This document shows, in pieces, positions 29,013 to 38,039 of a stretch of DNA of 64,000 nt (positions are counted from its first letter, which is position 1; every line of letters begins with the position of its first letter). Origin of the DNA: Burkholderia lata. GTDB taxonomy: Bacteria > Pseudomonadota > Gammaproteobacteria > Burkholderiales > Burkholderiaceae. Made by a program: the position numbers and the translations under genes. The DNA is taken from contig NC_007511.1 in the NCBI RefSeq assembly GCF_000012945.1, positions 2,356,001 to 2,420,000 on the forward strand. The letters are read 5' to 3'. The notes under the pieces are model-generated. The model had not been told where the DNA came from. It searched no databases and saw only the letters and a program-made list of their open reading frames with translations.

Positions 29013-30472
29013 CGCGGCGTTTTCTCGATGGCGGGGTTCAGGTAGGCCGACGTGACGCGTGCGTCGTCGCCGAAGTGCGGCGCGTCGGGTTCGTTGTCGG
29101 GATTGATCGTCGTGCGCGTCGGATCCCAGCGGATCGCGAAGCAGATCGCACTCGCGACGCACGGCACGATCGCGAGGATCAGGAACGTGTGTTCGAGGCC
29201 GTAGCGCGCACGAAACAGCGGGAAGACCAGCAGGCCGAGCGCCGCGCCGATCGAGCCGAGCGCGCCGACGATGCCGTTCGCGCCCGCGCGCAGCTCGCCG
29301 CGAAACGACAGCGACGACAGGCTCTTGCCGTTCGCGCCGGGGCCGGCCGAGTGGAACAGGATGAACAACGACGGCACGACCACCGACAGCCACAGCGGCA
29401 TGCGCGCATGGAACAGCCCGAGCACAACGAGCATCGCGCAGACCGCCGCGAAACCGATCGCGGACGCGCGCCGCAGGCCGACCCGGCGGCCGACCGCCGA
29501 CGACGAAAAGCCGCCGACGATCCCGAACAGGTTGAACACGAGCGCGCCGAGCGTCGCGTAGACAAAGTCCTTGCCGAACAGCGCGGCACTGATCAGCGGC
29601 AGATACCAGCCGATCGCAAAGTACTCGATCGACTGACCGATTTGTACGGTCGCGGCCAGGATCGTGCGTGGCAGGTAGACCCCGCGAAAGATCAGCAGCA
29701 CGTTCGCGAGGCCGCGCGTGGCCGGATTGACGATCGGCGTGCGTTCATGCGCGGATGCCGCAACGAATGCCTGCCCGTAGATGCGCGTCATCGCGCGGGC
29801 GGCGTCGTCGAGACGCTCCTTGCGCGCGAGCCAGATCGGGCTTTCGACGAGGAACGCGCATTGCAGCGCGAGGATCGCGACGCCGAACACCGCGGTGGCC
29901 GCCACCGAGTAACGCCAGATCGAATCGCCGACCTGCCACGCGTGAAACAGCAGCGCGAGCAGCAGGTTCAGGCACACGGCCGTGTACCACATGCCCTGCC
30001 ACGTATTGAGCCGGCTCTTCAGGCGGCCCGGCGTGAACTCCGCGAGCATCGCCATCGCGATCGCGAAGTCGATTCCGTACGCCATCCCGACGAAAAAGCG
30101 CCCGGCGAGAATCGCGTTGAAATCAGGCGCGAACACCACCAGCAGCGCACCGATCACCGACAGCAGCTTCGCGGCGATCAGCGGCCGCACGCGCCCCCAC
30201 CGGTCGGCCATCCAGCCGCCGATCGGGTTGAACGCGATCGCGACCCACGACGCAAACGACGTCATCCACGCGACCTGCGCGGCCGACAGATGCAATTCGT
30301 GCGTCATCGGCCCGAGGCCGGCGCTCAATGCCGAGTTGGAAAATGCGTCGAGAAACAGCCCGCCGAGCGACAGCCACCAGACGAGTCCCGCCCTGCCCGC
30401 AATACCGGGGCGCGCGTCGAGAAAGGAGATGACGTCTTCAATGCCATGAAGCTTGACCGCGATCGTTTGCAC
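29009..30472 (-). CDS. MFS transporter, probable importer of the operon substrate
   Basis: A 487-residue, 12-helix major facilitator of the sugar-porter-like/MHS group, shown by GGWMADRWGRVRPLIAAK between helices 2 and 3, a long central loop, and YGIDFAIAMAMLAEFTPGRLKSR. The start is GTG at 30472, 6 bases after a clear GGAGG; a longer frame upstream runs into the operator and has no ribosome site. First gene of the seven-gene operon, overlapping the kinase gene by 4 bases. Confidence 0.82.
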   Translation of the reverse strand: MQTIAVKLHGIEDVISFLDARPGIAGRAGLVWWLSLGGLFLDAFSNSALSAGLGPMTHELHLSAAQVAWMTSFASWVAIAFNPIGGWMADRWGRVRPLIAAKLLSVIGALLVVFAPDFNAILAGRFFVGMAYGIDFAIAMAMLAEFTPGRLKSRLNTWQGMWYTAVCLNLLLALLFHAWQVGDSIWRYSVAATAVFGVAILALQCAFLVESPIWLARKERLDDAARAMTRIYGQAFVAASAHERTPIVNPATRGLANVLLIFRGVYLPRTILAATVQIGQSIEYFAIGWYLPLISAALFGKDFVYATLGALVFNLFGIVGGFSSSAVGRRVGLRRASAIGFAAVCAMLVVLGLFHARMPLWLSVVVPSLFILFHSAGPGANGKSLSSLSFRGELRAGANGIVGALGSIGAALGLLVFPLFRARYGLEHTFLILAIVPCVASAICFAIRWDPTRTTINPDNEPDAPHFGDDARVTSAYLNPAIEKTPR

Positions 30473-30492
30473 AATCGGCCTCCGTATATTTG

Positions 30493-30503
30493 TTCTGTAA
30501 GAG
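30493..30503. promoter_or_regulatory. Second, partial copy of the operon operator core
   Basis: TTCTGTAAGAG matches 9 of 11 bases of the inverse of the upstream operator core (ATCTTACAGAT), and its centre is 49 bases from that core. It lies 21-31 bases before the GTG start of the transporter gene, inside the probable mRNA leader. Two such sites suggest cooperative or looping repression; this is inference. Confidence 0.45.
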
Positions 30504-30534
30504 GCTCGACATTGCAGATGCGATCGACGCATGG

Positions 30535-30559
30535 AGAGACCATCTTACAGATAGTCTCT
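30535..30559. promoter_or_regulatory. Palindromic operator of the seven-gene operon
   Basis: A 25-base dyad centred on 30547: AGAGAC at the left end pairs with GTCTCT at the right, and the core is ATCT-TAC-AGAT. Ten of eleven base pairs are symmetric; the only mismatch is 30541/30553. It lies about 63 bases upstream of the GTG start. A site of this size and symmetry is typical for a dimeric repressor. I do not recognise the factor, and no regulator gene of an obvious class adjoins the operon except a LysR gene 1 kb away. Confidence 0.65.
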
Positions 30560-30722
30560 TATCTAGATCTGCCGGGGCAATTTACGGCGCCGGACGCGGG
30601 TATGTCAAGCGCATCCGGTTGTGCGACGCAGCGAGTGTCGTTGCGCACGCAACCATATCGGTAGTTTCCCGGGGACGGTGAATCCGCTCGTTCCGGCCGC
30701 GCCGCCCGGCGTCAGTGCGCGC

Positions 30723-31439
30723 TCACCACGGCACCGTCCGCCCCAGATAGTCGAGATACTCGAGCCCCGGGCGCACGCGCTTTGCGATCACCACGTCGAC
30801 GAGACTCGGCACGCTTTCCTCGATCGTCAGGCGCGCATCGGGCCCGCCCAGTTCCGTGCGGACCCAGCCGGGCGCCATCAGCACCATCGCACGCCGCGTA
30901 TCGGCCTGACGCGCCGCGAAGCTGCGCATGAACTGGTTCAGCGCGGCCTTGCTGCCGCGATAGACCTCGCGCATCCCGCTGACGTTGTTCGCGACGCTGC
31001 CTTGCCCCGACGACATCGCGCCAATCAGGCCGTCCGCAGTCACGAGATCCTGCAGCGTCTCGATCACGCGCATCGGCGCCAGCGCATTCGTGATCATCAC
31101 GCGCACGAACTCGTCGGTCGTCACTTCGCCGATCGTTTCGGTCGGCTCGTTCGTCGTGCCCGCATTCACGAACAGCACGTCGAAGCGACGACCCGACAGC
31201 CGCTCGCTCAACGCGGCCAGTTGCACGGGCTCGCAGATGTCGAGCGTCTCGATGTCGAGGCGGCCGTCGAACCGGTCGGCGAGGTCGTGCAGCTTCGTGC
31301 GCCCCGATCCTGCGCGCACGGTGCCCGTTACGCGCCAGCCTTTGTCCAGGAACGCCTCCGCCATCGCCAGGCCAAGGCCGCGCGAGGCCGCGATGAGCAG
31401 GATCGCAGGTACGTTCCGGTTCGATTCAGTTGATTGCAT
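30723..31439 (-). CDS. Short-chain dehydrogenase/reductase
   Basis: A 238-residue classical-type SDR. The nucleotide-binding motif is AASRGLG (17-23, with Ala in place of the usual first Gly), NAG lies at 92-94, and the catalytic Tyr160 and Lys164 are in YRGSK. A Ser near 143 completes the active site. It is divergent from a LysR regulator gene 133 bases away, which probably controls it. The substrate is unknown. Confidence 0.85.
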   Translation of the reverse strand: MQSTESNRNVPAILLIAASRGLGLAMAEAFLDKGWRVTGTVRAGSGRTKLHDLADRFDGRLDIETLDICEPVQLAALSERLSGRRFDVLFVNAGTTNEPTETIGEVTTDEFVRVMITNALAPMRVIETLQDLVTADGLIGAMSSGQGSVANNVSGMREVYRGSKAALNQFMRSFAARQADTRRAMVLMAPGWVRTELGGPDARLTIEESVPSLVDVVIAKRVRPGLEYLDYLGRTVPW

Positions 31440-31572
31440 GGTTTCCGCCTTTGCCGGGTTTCGTCACGCAGCCACTATAGGTGCGCATCACGGCAGGCGC
31501 CAGACGCACCGGATTCAATCCATAGTTGCGTCGAACGCCATTCCAAACCGTGCAGAAGCGTATCCTGTCGCC

Positions 31573-32550
31573 ATGGAAGACATAGACCTGAATCTCGTCA
31601 CCGCGCTCGACGTGCTGCTGTCGGAAGGCAGCGTGACCGGCGCCGCGCGCCGGCTTGGCCTGAGCACATCGGCCATGAGCCGCACGCTCACGCGGCTGCG
31701 GATCTCCACCGGCGATCCGTTGCTCGTGCGCGCCGGACGCAAGCTCGTGCCGACGCCGCACGCCGCCGCGTTGCGCGACCGCGTGCACGCGATCGCGAGC
31801 GATGCGCGCGCGGTGTTGCGGCCGGCGACGGCCGACGTGGACATGGCGACGCACGCATCCACGTTCACCATCCGCGCGGCCGCCTCGTTCATGGAAATGC
31901 TGTCCGGCCCGGTGGTCGCCGCACTCGGCGAACTCGCGCCGCACGTGCGCATCCGCTTCGTCCCGAAACCCGACCGCGATCCGCAAGCGCTGCGCGACGG
32001 CACCGTCGACCTGGAAATCGGCAAGCGCGGCGACGATGCCCCCGAACTGCACACCCGCATGCTGTTTCACGACTGGCACGTCGCGGTGGCACGCGCCGGG
32101 CATCCGCTGTTCGCATCGGGGAGATTCACGCCCGCGCGCTATGCGGCCTACCGTCACGTGATCGCGTCGCAGCTCGGCGATTTCGGCGGGCCGGCCGACG
32201 ACGCGACCGACAAGGCCGGCTCGGGCCACACCGTGCACGTCGTCGTACCGGGCTACCCCGATGCGATGCGCGTCGCGGCCAGCACCGACCTGATCGCACT
32301 CGTGCCGCGCTCGAGCCTCGGCAACGCGTTCTCACCGGGGCTCACGGAAGCCCTCGGGCTGCGCAGCTTCGAGACCCCGGTGCGCCTGCCCGAGATCCTC
32401 GTATCCGCGCTGTGGCATCCGCGCATGCACGGCGACCCCGTGCACCGTCGCCTGCGCGATGCGGTCATCGTCGTCTGCCAGCGGGCCTATCCGGATGCCA
32501 GCGCGCCACGCCCGCCGGCACGCCGCACCGGCACGCGCACGGCAGGATGA
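31573..32550 (+). CDS. LysR-family transcriptional regulator
   Basis: A 325-residue regulator of the NodD/PcpR-like branch. The helix-turn-helix is at about residues 20-45 (GSVTGAARRLGLSTSAMSRTLTRLR), followed by a substrate-binding domain with the ring HPLFASGRFTPARY. The start ATG is the first Met of the domain (MEDIDLNLVTALDVLL). Divergent from one SDR gene and convergent with a second one. The C-terminal tail is Pro/Arg-rich. Confidence 0.85.
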   Translation: MEDIDLNLVTALDVLLSEGSVTGAARRLGLSTSAMSRTLTRLRISTGDPLLVRAGRKLVPTPHAAALRDRVHAIASDARAVLRPATADVDMATHASTFTIRAAASFMEMLSGPVVAALGELAPHVRIRFVPKPDRDPQALRDGTVDLEIGKRGDDAPELHTRMLFHDWHVAVARAGHPLFASGRFTPARYAAYRHVIASQLGDFGGPADDATDKAGSGHTVHVVVPGYPDAMRVAASTDLIALVPRSSLGNAFSPGLTEALGLRSFETPVRLPEILVSALWHPRMHGDPVHRRLRDAVIVVCQRAYPDASAPRPPARRTGTRTAG

Positions 32551-32558
32551 CACGCGGC

Positions 32559-33296
32559 TCAGACCAGCCGGCCACCGCCGTCGATGTGCAGGATCTCCCC
32601 GTTCATGAAGCCGTTGCCCAGCAGGAACGCGATCGCTTCCCCCACTTCATCGGCGCGCCCAACGCGGCCGCCGGGCAATGCCGCCGCGGCACCCGCGAGG
32701 ATCGTGTCGCGCGCTTCCGGGCCGAACGCGTCGTACAGCGGCGTCTCGACGAAGCCCGGCGCGACGACGTTCACGCGAATAGGCTTCAGTTCCAGCGCGA
32801 GCGACTGCGCCAGCGCCTCGACGCCGCGCACGGCGGCGGCAATGACGGACACGCCCTGCGCGGCCGGACGATCCGACAGTTGTCCGCCGGTCAACACGAT
32901 CGAGCCGGTCGCGGGCATCAGCGGCAACGCGGCCCGGATCGCGTAGACCGGCCCGGCGATACGCTCCTGCAGTGCGGCGAGCAGGTGATCGGGATCGGTC
33001 TCGTTCAGCTTGCCGGCAATGAACCGGCCGGCCGTGACGACCAGGTGATCGACGCGCGTGATCGTGTCGAATACGGCCTGCACTGCATGCCGGTCCGCGA
33101 TGTCGGCCACCGCGACGTGCGCGCCGCCGATCGCTTGCGCGGCAGACTCGAGCTTCGCACGGGTCCGGCCGACCAGCGTGATGCTGGCGCCTTTCGCCTT
33201 CGCGGCCGCCGCGGCCTCGAGGCCGATGCCGGAGCTCCCGCCGAATACCACGACGTGCGCACCATCCAGTGCCGAAGATTGCGTTACCTCGTTCAT
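32559..33296 (-). CDS. Atypical SDR-family protein without the Tyr-Lys catalytic pair
   Basis: A 245-residue Rossmann protein. The NAD(P) motif is intact (GGSSGIG at 19-25) and the fold continues to PIRVNVVAPGFVETPL and a C-terminal GEILHIDGG, as in fatty-acid-type SDRs. Where YxxxK should stand, the sequence is GVSVIAAAVRGVEAL; alignment puts Ile152 and Val156 at the catalytic positions, and the usual Ser is also missing. Such SDRs may be regulatory or use another mechanism. It is divergent from a LysR gene (33400), its likely regulator. Confidence 0.82.
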   Translation of the reverse strand: MNEVTQSSALDGAHVVVFGGSSGIGLEAAAAAKAKGASITLVGRTRAKLESAAQAIGGAHVAVADIADRHAVQAVFDTITRVDHLVVTAGRFIAGKLNETDPDHLLAALQERIAGPVYAIRAALPLMPATGSIVLTGGQLSDRPAAQGVSVIAAAVRGVEALAQSLALELKPIRVNVVAPGFVETPLYDAFGPEARDTILAGAAAALPGGRVGRADEVGEAIAFLLGNGFMNGEILHIDGGGRLV

Positions 33297-33399
33297 GTCG
33301 ACTCCTCATCAGGGATTGAAGGTTCACGAACGTTAGGTCATTCCCCATTGCGCAGGAACGTGGGAGACTTGAATAAGGTTCATGCCATAAAGGAATAAG

Positions 33400-34356
33400 A
33401 TGGATTCACTGCGATCCATGCGCGTGTTCGTTCGCGCCATCGAGCTCGGCAATTTCTCGGCGGTTGCGCGCGAGGAAGGCACCGGCCAGCCGACGATCAG
33501 CAAGATCGTCGCCGCGTTCGAAAAGGAACTGGGCGTTCGCCTCCTCGAACGCTCGACCACGAGCCTCGCACCCACCGACGAAGGCCGCCGGTTCTACGAT
33601 CGCTGCAAGCGCGTGATCGACGAATACGCGAGCGCGGTGGCCGAGGTGCGCGGGCAAACGGTGCGACCGGTCGGCAAGCTGGTCGTCAATGCGCCGCTGG
33701 GGTTGGGTGAACTGAGGCTGAACGCACTCGTGCTCGAATTCCTCGCCGCGTGGCCGGAGATCGAGGTCGAGCTGCAATTGACCGACCGCGTGATCGACCT
33801 GGTCGAAGAAGGCGTCGACGTCGCCATTCGCCTCGGCAACCTGCTGCCGCCGGATGCCGTGGCGCGCCACATCGCGTCGTCGCCGCGCTTGCTGGTCGCC
33901 ACGCCGGGGTACGTGTCGCAGGCGCCGAAGCTCCGCCGGCCGGACGACCTCGCGAAGCACGAGTATGTCGGCTACGCGCGCGCCGACATCGCCAACGAAC
34001 TGGCCTTCGCGCGCGGCGACGAGCAGGTCGTCGTTCCGGTGCGCGGCCGGTATCGCGTGAACAGCTCGATGGCACTGCGGGAATGCTTCCTGGCAGGCCA
34101 CGCGGTGGGCAGCGGGCCCGCGTGGCTCGTTCAGGACCTGATCGACAGCGGTCAGCTCGTCCGGTTGCTGCCGAAGTGGGACATGGTGCCACCGCATACG
34201 CTGCACCTCGTGTACGCGTCGCGCCGGTATCTGCCGCTCCGGACCCGCACGTTCCTGCAGTTCATGGAGCAGCGAATTCCCGAGCTGCCCGGGTTCCATG
34301 CGACCACCGCGCCGACCACCACCCCGACCGCGCCCGCATCGCGGCAGCCCCGCTGA
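33400..34356 (+). CDS. LysR-family transcriptional regulator
   Basis: A 318-residue regulator of the DmlR/PgrR-like group (MDSLRSMRVFVRAIELGNFSAVAREEG, then the recognition helix QPTISKIVAAFEKELG). The effector domain contains RVIDLVEEGVDVAIRLGNL. The C-terminal 20 residues are a Thr/Pro/Ala tail. Divergent from the atypical SDR gene, with 103 bases between, where its operator should lie. Confidence 0.85.
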   Translation: MDSLRSMRVFVRAIELGNFSAVAREEGTGQPTISKIVAAFEKELGVRLLERSTTSLAPTDEGRRFYDRCKRVIDEYASAVAEVRGQTVRPVGKLVVNAPLGLGELRLNALVLEFLAAWPEIEVELQLTDRVIDLVEEGVDVAIRLGNLLPPDAVARHIASSPRLLVATPGYVSQAPKLRRPDDLAKHEYVGYARADIANELAFARGDEQVVVPVRGRYRVNSSMALRECFLAGHAVGSGPAWLVQDLIDSGQLVRLLPKWDMVPPHTLHLVYASRRYLPLRTRTFLQFMEQRIPELPGFHATTAPTTTPTAPASRQPR

Positions 34357-34507
34357 CCGGCGGGCGCCGCGTACACGGCCGGCCCGGGCACCGATCCGCC
34401 ACCGTTTTTCCGCTCCGTCGAATCCCCGCTACTGCAGCCCACCCGGCGGCGGCGACGGGCCGTTCGGCTAAAATGCCGCACTTTCCACCTTGTCCGGCCC
34501 GCTCGCC

Positions 34508-35896
34508 ATGCAACCCGCCTCCCCCGCCCAACCCGCCGCCCACGGCGCCGACGCCGCAGATTCGGCCCGCGACCTCGTCTACGGCCCGAACGACCGGCCG
34601 GCGCCGATGGTCGCCTTCGTCGCCGCGCTGCAGCACCTGTTGGCGATCATCGTGCCGATCGTCACGCCCGGCCTGCTGATCTGCCAGGCACTCGGCGTCT
34701 CCAGTCGCGATACGACCCTTATCGTGTCGATGTCGCTGGTGATTTCCGGCATCGCCACCTTCGTCCAGTGCAAGCGCTTTGGCCCGCTGGGCGCCGGCCT
34801 GCTGATCGTCCAGGGCACGAGCTTCAACTTCGTCGGCCCGCTGATCGCCGGCGGCAGCCTGATGGTCAAGCAAGGCACGCCGGTCGAGACCGTGATGGCC
34901 GCGATCTTCGGCGTCGTGATGGCCGGGTCGTTCGTCGAGATGGGCGTATCGCGCATCCTGCCGTTCGTGAAGCGCCTGATCACGCCGCTCGTCACCGGCA
35001 TCGTCGTGCTGCTGATCGGCCTCACGCTGATCAAGGTCGGCCTCATCAGCATGGGCGGCGGCTTTGGCGCGATGGCGAAAGGCACCTTCGCGAGCGCGGA
35101 GAACCTGACACTGTCCGGCCTCGTGCTCGGCACGATCATCCTGCTGAACCGCGTGCCGATCGTGTGGGTGCGCAGCACCGCGCTCGTCATCGCGCTCGTC
35201 ATCGGCTATCTCGCGGCCGCGTTCCTCGGCCGCCTCGACTTCACCGGCATGCACCAGGCCGCGCTGTTCCAGGTGCCGACGCCGCTGCACTTCGGCATCG
35301 GCTTCTCGTGGTCGCTGTTCGTGCCGATGCTGATCATCTACCTCGTCACCTCGCTCGAAGCGATCGGCGACGTCACGGCCACCAGCAAGATTTCGAGCGA
35401 GCCGGTCGAAGGCCCGGTGTGGATGCAACGGATCAAGGGCGGCGTGCTCGTCAACGGCGCGAACTCGCTGCTGGCCGGCGTGTTCAACACGTTCCCGAGC
35501 TCGGTGTTCGCGCAGAACAACGGCGTGATCCAGATCACCGGCGTCGCCAGCCGCCACGTCGGCATCTGGATCGCGGGGATGCTCGTGGTGCTCGGCCTGT
35601 TCCCGGTCGTCGCCGGCGTGCTGCAGGCCGTGCCGGAGCCTGTGCTCGGCGGCGCGGCGATGGTGATGTTCGGCGCGGTGGCCGCATCGGGCATCAACAT
35701 CCTCTCAGGCGTCCATCTCGATCGTCGCGCGCTGCTGATCATCGCGGTGTCGCTCGCGCTCGGCCTCGGCGTGTCGCAGGTGCCGGACATCCTCAACAGC
35801 CTGCCGCACGCACTGAAGAACGTGCTGGAATCGGGCGTGGCAACGGGCGGCATCTGCGCGCTCGTGATGAACTGGTTCCTGCCGGAAAAGAAGTAA
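34508..35896 (+). CDS. NCS2-family purine (xanthine-type) permease
   Basis: A 462-residue, about 14-helix nucleobase:proton symporter. The NAT signature is present (QNNGVIQITGVASR), as is LEAIGDVTATS, which carries the conserved helix-8 Glu. The sequence runs close to the E. coli XanP/XanQ group up to ESGVATGGICALVMNWFLPEKK. The position of XanQ Asp304 is Asn here (GGVLVNGANS). Start: the ATG at 34508; a TTG 18 bases upstream is an alternative. It stands alone, with no purine catabolism genes beside it. Confidence 0.85.
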   Translation: MQPASPAQPAAHGADAADSARDLVYGPNDRPAPMVAFVAALQHLLAIIVPIVTPGLLICQALGVSSRDTTLIVSMSLVISGIATFVQCKRFGPLGAGLLIVQGTSFNFVGPLIAGGSLMVKQGTPVETVMAAIFGVVMAGSFVEMGVSRILPFVKRLITPLVTGIVVLLIGLTLIKVGLISMGGGFGAMAKGTFASAENLTLSGLVLGTIILLNRVPIVWVRSTALVIALVIGYLAAAFLGRLDFTGMHQAALFQVPTPLHFGIGFSWSLFVPMLIIYLVTSLEAIGDVTATSKISSEPVEGPVWMQRIKGGVLVNGANSLLAGVFNTFPSSVFAQNNGVIQITGVASRHVGIWIAGMLVVLGLFPVVAGVLQAVPEPVLGGAAMVMFGAVAASGINILSGVHLDRRALLIIAVSLALGLGVSQVPDILNSLPHALKNVLESGVATGGICALVMNWFLPEKK

Positions 35897-36061
35897 CCGG
35901 ATGAACCGCACGACGCGCGGTGCGCCTGACGGGCTGCGCCGCGCGTCGTACCGGTCGGCACCCGCAACGCCCGGTGCAGGCTGCGCGATCAACGCATCGC
36001 CAACCGGCCGATTCCGGTCACGCCACCCGTCGCCCCGATGACACTCGGGGCCGCGTCCCCC

Positions 36062-36778
36062 TCAAAACCGCTCGTCCGCTATCGCCGGCATCACCAATTC
36101 CCGTACGAACGCCGCATCGGACAGATGCAGCAGCGTACGCACGACAGCCACCACGTCGTGAACCGGCACCAGCCCGCCATCGCCGCGCGCTGCGGCCTCG
36201 TCGACCGGAACGGACAACGCATCGTCGGTATTCAGGTTGCCGAGTTGCAGGCACGTGACGGCCAGCCGGCTGCCTCTGAATCCTTCGCGCAACGCATCGG
36301 CCACGCCGTTCAGCGCGAACTTCGACGCGCCGAACGCGACTTCCGGCCGCCCGCTTTGCCGAAGCGCGGACGTCGAACCGGTCAGGATGACTTGAGGCTT
36401 GCGTGATTGCAGCAAGCGCGGCACCAGGCGCTTGAGCAGCAGCAGCGTGGCCGTGATGTTGACGTTCACCAGATCGACGATCGCGTCGTCCGGCTCGTCC
36501 AGGAACGCATAGTCGCGCGTGAAGGCTGCCGCCTCCCAGATGCCCACGTTGCAGATCAGCACATCGAACGCGGACGGTGCGGCCTGCGCAATGTGCGCGG
36601 CGGCTTCGGCAGGCGACGCCATGTCGGCCTCGATCCACTGAAGCTCGACACCCGGCGGCAACGTCATTGCGTCCGGACGCCTGCGCGATACGCCGATGAC
36701 GGTGTCGCCGGCACGGCAGACGCCTTCAACGAACGCACGGCCCAGCCCTCTGCTGGCGCCGACAATCATGATTCTCAT
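36062..36778 (-). CDS. SDR-family protein with Phe at the catalytic Tyr position
   Basis: A 238-residue short-chain dehydrogenase-like protein. The nucleotide motif VGASRGLG (6-13) and the Ser of LTGSTSA are intact, but the YxxxK motif reads FGASK: Phe149 and Lys153. The codon is TTC on the coding strand. A Tyr-to-Phe change removes the general acid in classical SDRs, so either catalysis is lost or the protein binds NAD(P) for another purpose. It is divergent from the Nudix gene, with 322 bases between. Confidence 0.82.
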   Translation of the reverse strand: MRIMIVGASRGLGRAFVEGVCRAGDTVIGVSRRRPDAMTLPPGVELQWIEADMASPAEAAAHIAQAAPSAFDVLICNVGIWEAAAFTRDYAFLDEPDDAIVDLVNVNITATLLLLKRLVPRLLQSRKPQVILTGSTSALRQSGRPEVAFGASKFALNGVADALREGFRGSRLAVTCLQLGNLNTDDALSVPVDEAAARGDGGLVPVHDVVAVVRTLLHLSDAAFVRELVMPAIADERF

Positions 36779-37065
36779 GGCGGGTTTCCCGATGATTGTC
36801 GCGACCCACGTTACCGGCGGCCGCATTTGAGCGCGCCGTATCGGGCTCCCTGCGAAGCTGGCTCGCAGGGAAAGCGCATACGGACAGTCCGGCGATCGTA
36901 ACGTATCGCGGCGATGCGAAGCGGCATACCCCCAACCGTCGCAAGGGCGTCCGGCCCGGCCGGACCATGCCATGTGTCCCGCACCCCACCCGGCATGTTC
37001 GACGTGTCTCCGGACAATCGGCCGCGTGTCGACGGCGATCAAACGTCAAACCCGGTCAGGCCGGC

Positions 37066-37094
37066 TTGGCCGATCGTTTTGTGCTGGTTAGAAT
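37066..37094 (+). promoter_or_regulatory. Sigma-70-type promoter of a probably leaderless Nudix gene
   Basis: TTGGCC (37066-37071) and TAGAAT (37089-37094) are separated by exactly 17 bases. The next six bases, CACTAT, are followed by the ATG at 37101, so the predicted transcription start falls on or within a base or two of the start codon. No ribosome-binding sequence lies between. Confidence 0.6.
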
Positions 37095-37100
37095 CACTAT

Positions 37101-37526
37101 ATGTCCCAAGTCCCCGTACCCACCAACGCCCCCGAAGCGAGCGCCGTCCCGGTCAAGGAACGCGCGACCGTCGTCTGCTACCGCGGCGAACAAGTCTTGC
37201 TCGTTGCCCGCGCAGCGTCGCGCTGGGCTCTCCCGGGCGGCACGATCAAGCGCGGGGAAACGCCGCTCGAAGCCGCGCATCGCGAGTTGTGCGAAGAAAC
37301 CGGCATGACCGGCCAGCATCTCGTCTACTCGATGCAGTTCACCGGGCTCGCCAAGATCCATCACGTGTTCTTCGCGGAAGTCGGCCCGGACCAGATGCCG
37401 CAAGCGAACAACGAGATCGAGAAATGCAAGTGGTTTCCGATCGACAGCGTCGATGGGTTGCGCGCCAGCATTCCGACGAAGCGAATCGTCGAACTCGTTT
37501 ACCAACACGAAATCACCAAGGCGTAG
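37101..37526 (+). CDS. Nudix hydrolase
   Basis: A 141-residue protein that is one Nudix domain. The Nudix box is complete: Gly47, Glu53, Arg61-Glu62, Glu65-Glu66 and Gly68, in the pattern GX5EX7REUXEEXGU. The glutamates bind the divalent metal and hydrolyse a nucleoside-diphosphate-linked substrate. The N-terminal 18 residues are a disordered Pro/Ala stretch. The only plausible start is the ATG six bases after a -10 box, which suggests a leaderless transcript. The substrate is unknown. Confidence 0.88.
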   Translation: MSQVPVPTNAPEASAVPVKERATVVCYRGEQVLLVARAASRWALPGGTIKRGETPLEAAHRELCEETGMTGQHLVYSMQFTGLAKIHHVFFAEVGPDQMPQANNEIEKCKWFPIDSVDGLRASIPTKRIVELVYQHEITKA

Positions 37527-37602
37527 CGCGTGACGGGCACGCGCCCCCATGAGCCGGCGGGCCGGCCCGGATCACCCTGCGTGGATCAGCGGGCGTGAGC
37601 GC

Positions 37603-37815
37603 TCAGTGCGAACGCCTTCTTCGCAACTCGTGCGTGGAATAGACGACCAGAAAGATGCCCAGCATCGCGGCGCCGGACGCCATGAAGTCATTTGCGCTTC
37701 CCGAGTTGCGCAGGACTTCAGGAAAAATGCCGAGACTCAATCCTGCGACAGCAAGCAGCAATCCTGCAGCCACGCCCCAGATCGGTCCGGTGGTCTTGTC
37801 GATTTTAGTTTTCAT
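37603..37815 (-). CDS. Small two-helix membrane protein of unknown function
   Basis: A 70-residue protein with two hydrophobic segments (WGVAAGLLLAVAGLSLGIF and MASGAAMLGIFLVVYS) and a basic C-terminus (RRRRS). The ATG beginning MKTKIDK is chosen; a start 21 bases upstream would add seven residues. I do not recognise the family. Its base composition is lower in GC than its neighbours. It lies convergent with the Nudix gene. Confidence 0.55.
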   Translation of the reverse strand: MKTKIDKTTGPIWGVAAGLLLAVAGLSLGIFPEVLRNSGSANDFMASGAAMLGIFLVVYSTHELRRRRSH

Positions 37816-38039
37816 ACAGCACCCGTCTACAGTCATTACCTGAACGGTATCGGCAAGGGACGCCGCGTCTACCTTCAGTGATTCGACTATAGCCCGGAAA
37901 AAATTCGCAAACTTTTAGTGCTTTTCCCGATCAAGTTTCGCCCGTCGCATTCGCTGGCACTACCGCGCTTCATTTTCATTCGATGCCGTGACAACCGGCG
38001 AAATGGCATGTCGATCCGCACCGGTCATTCATTCCAGCC

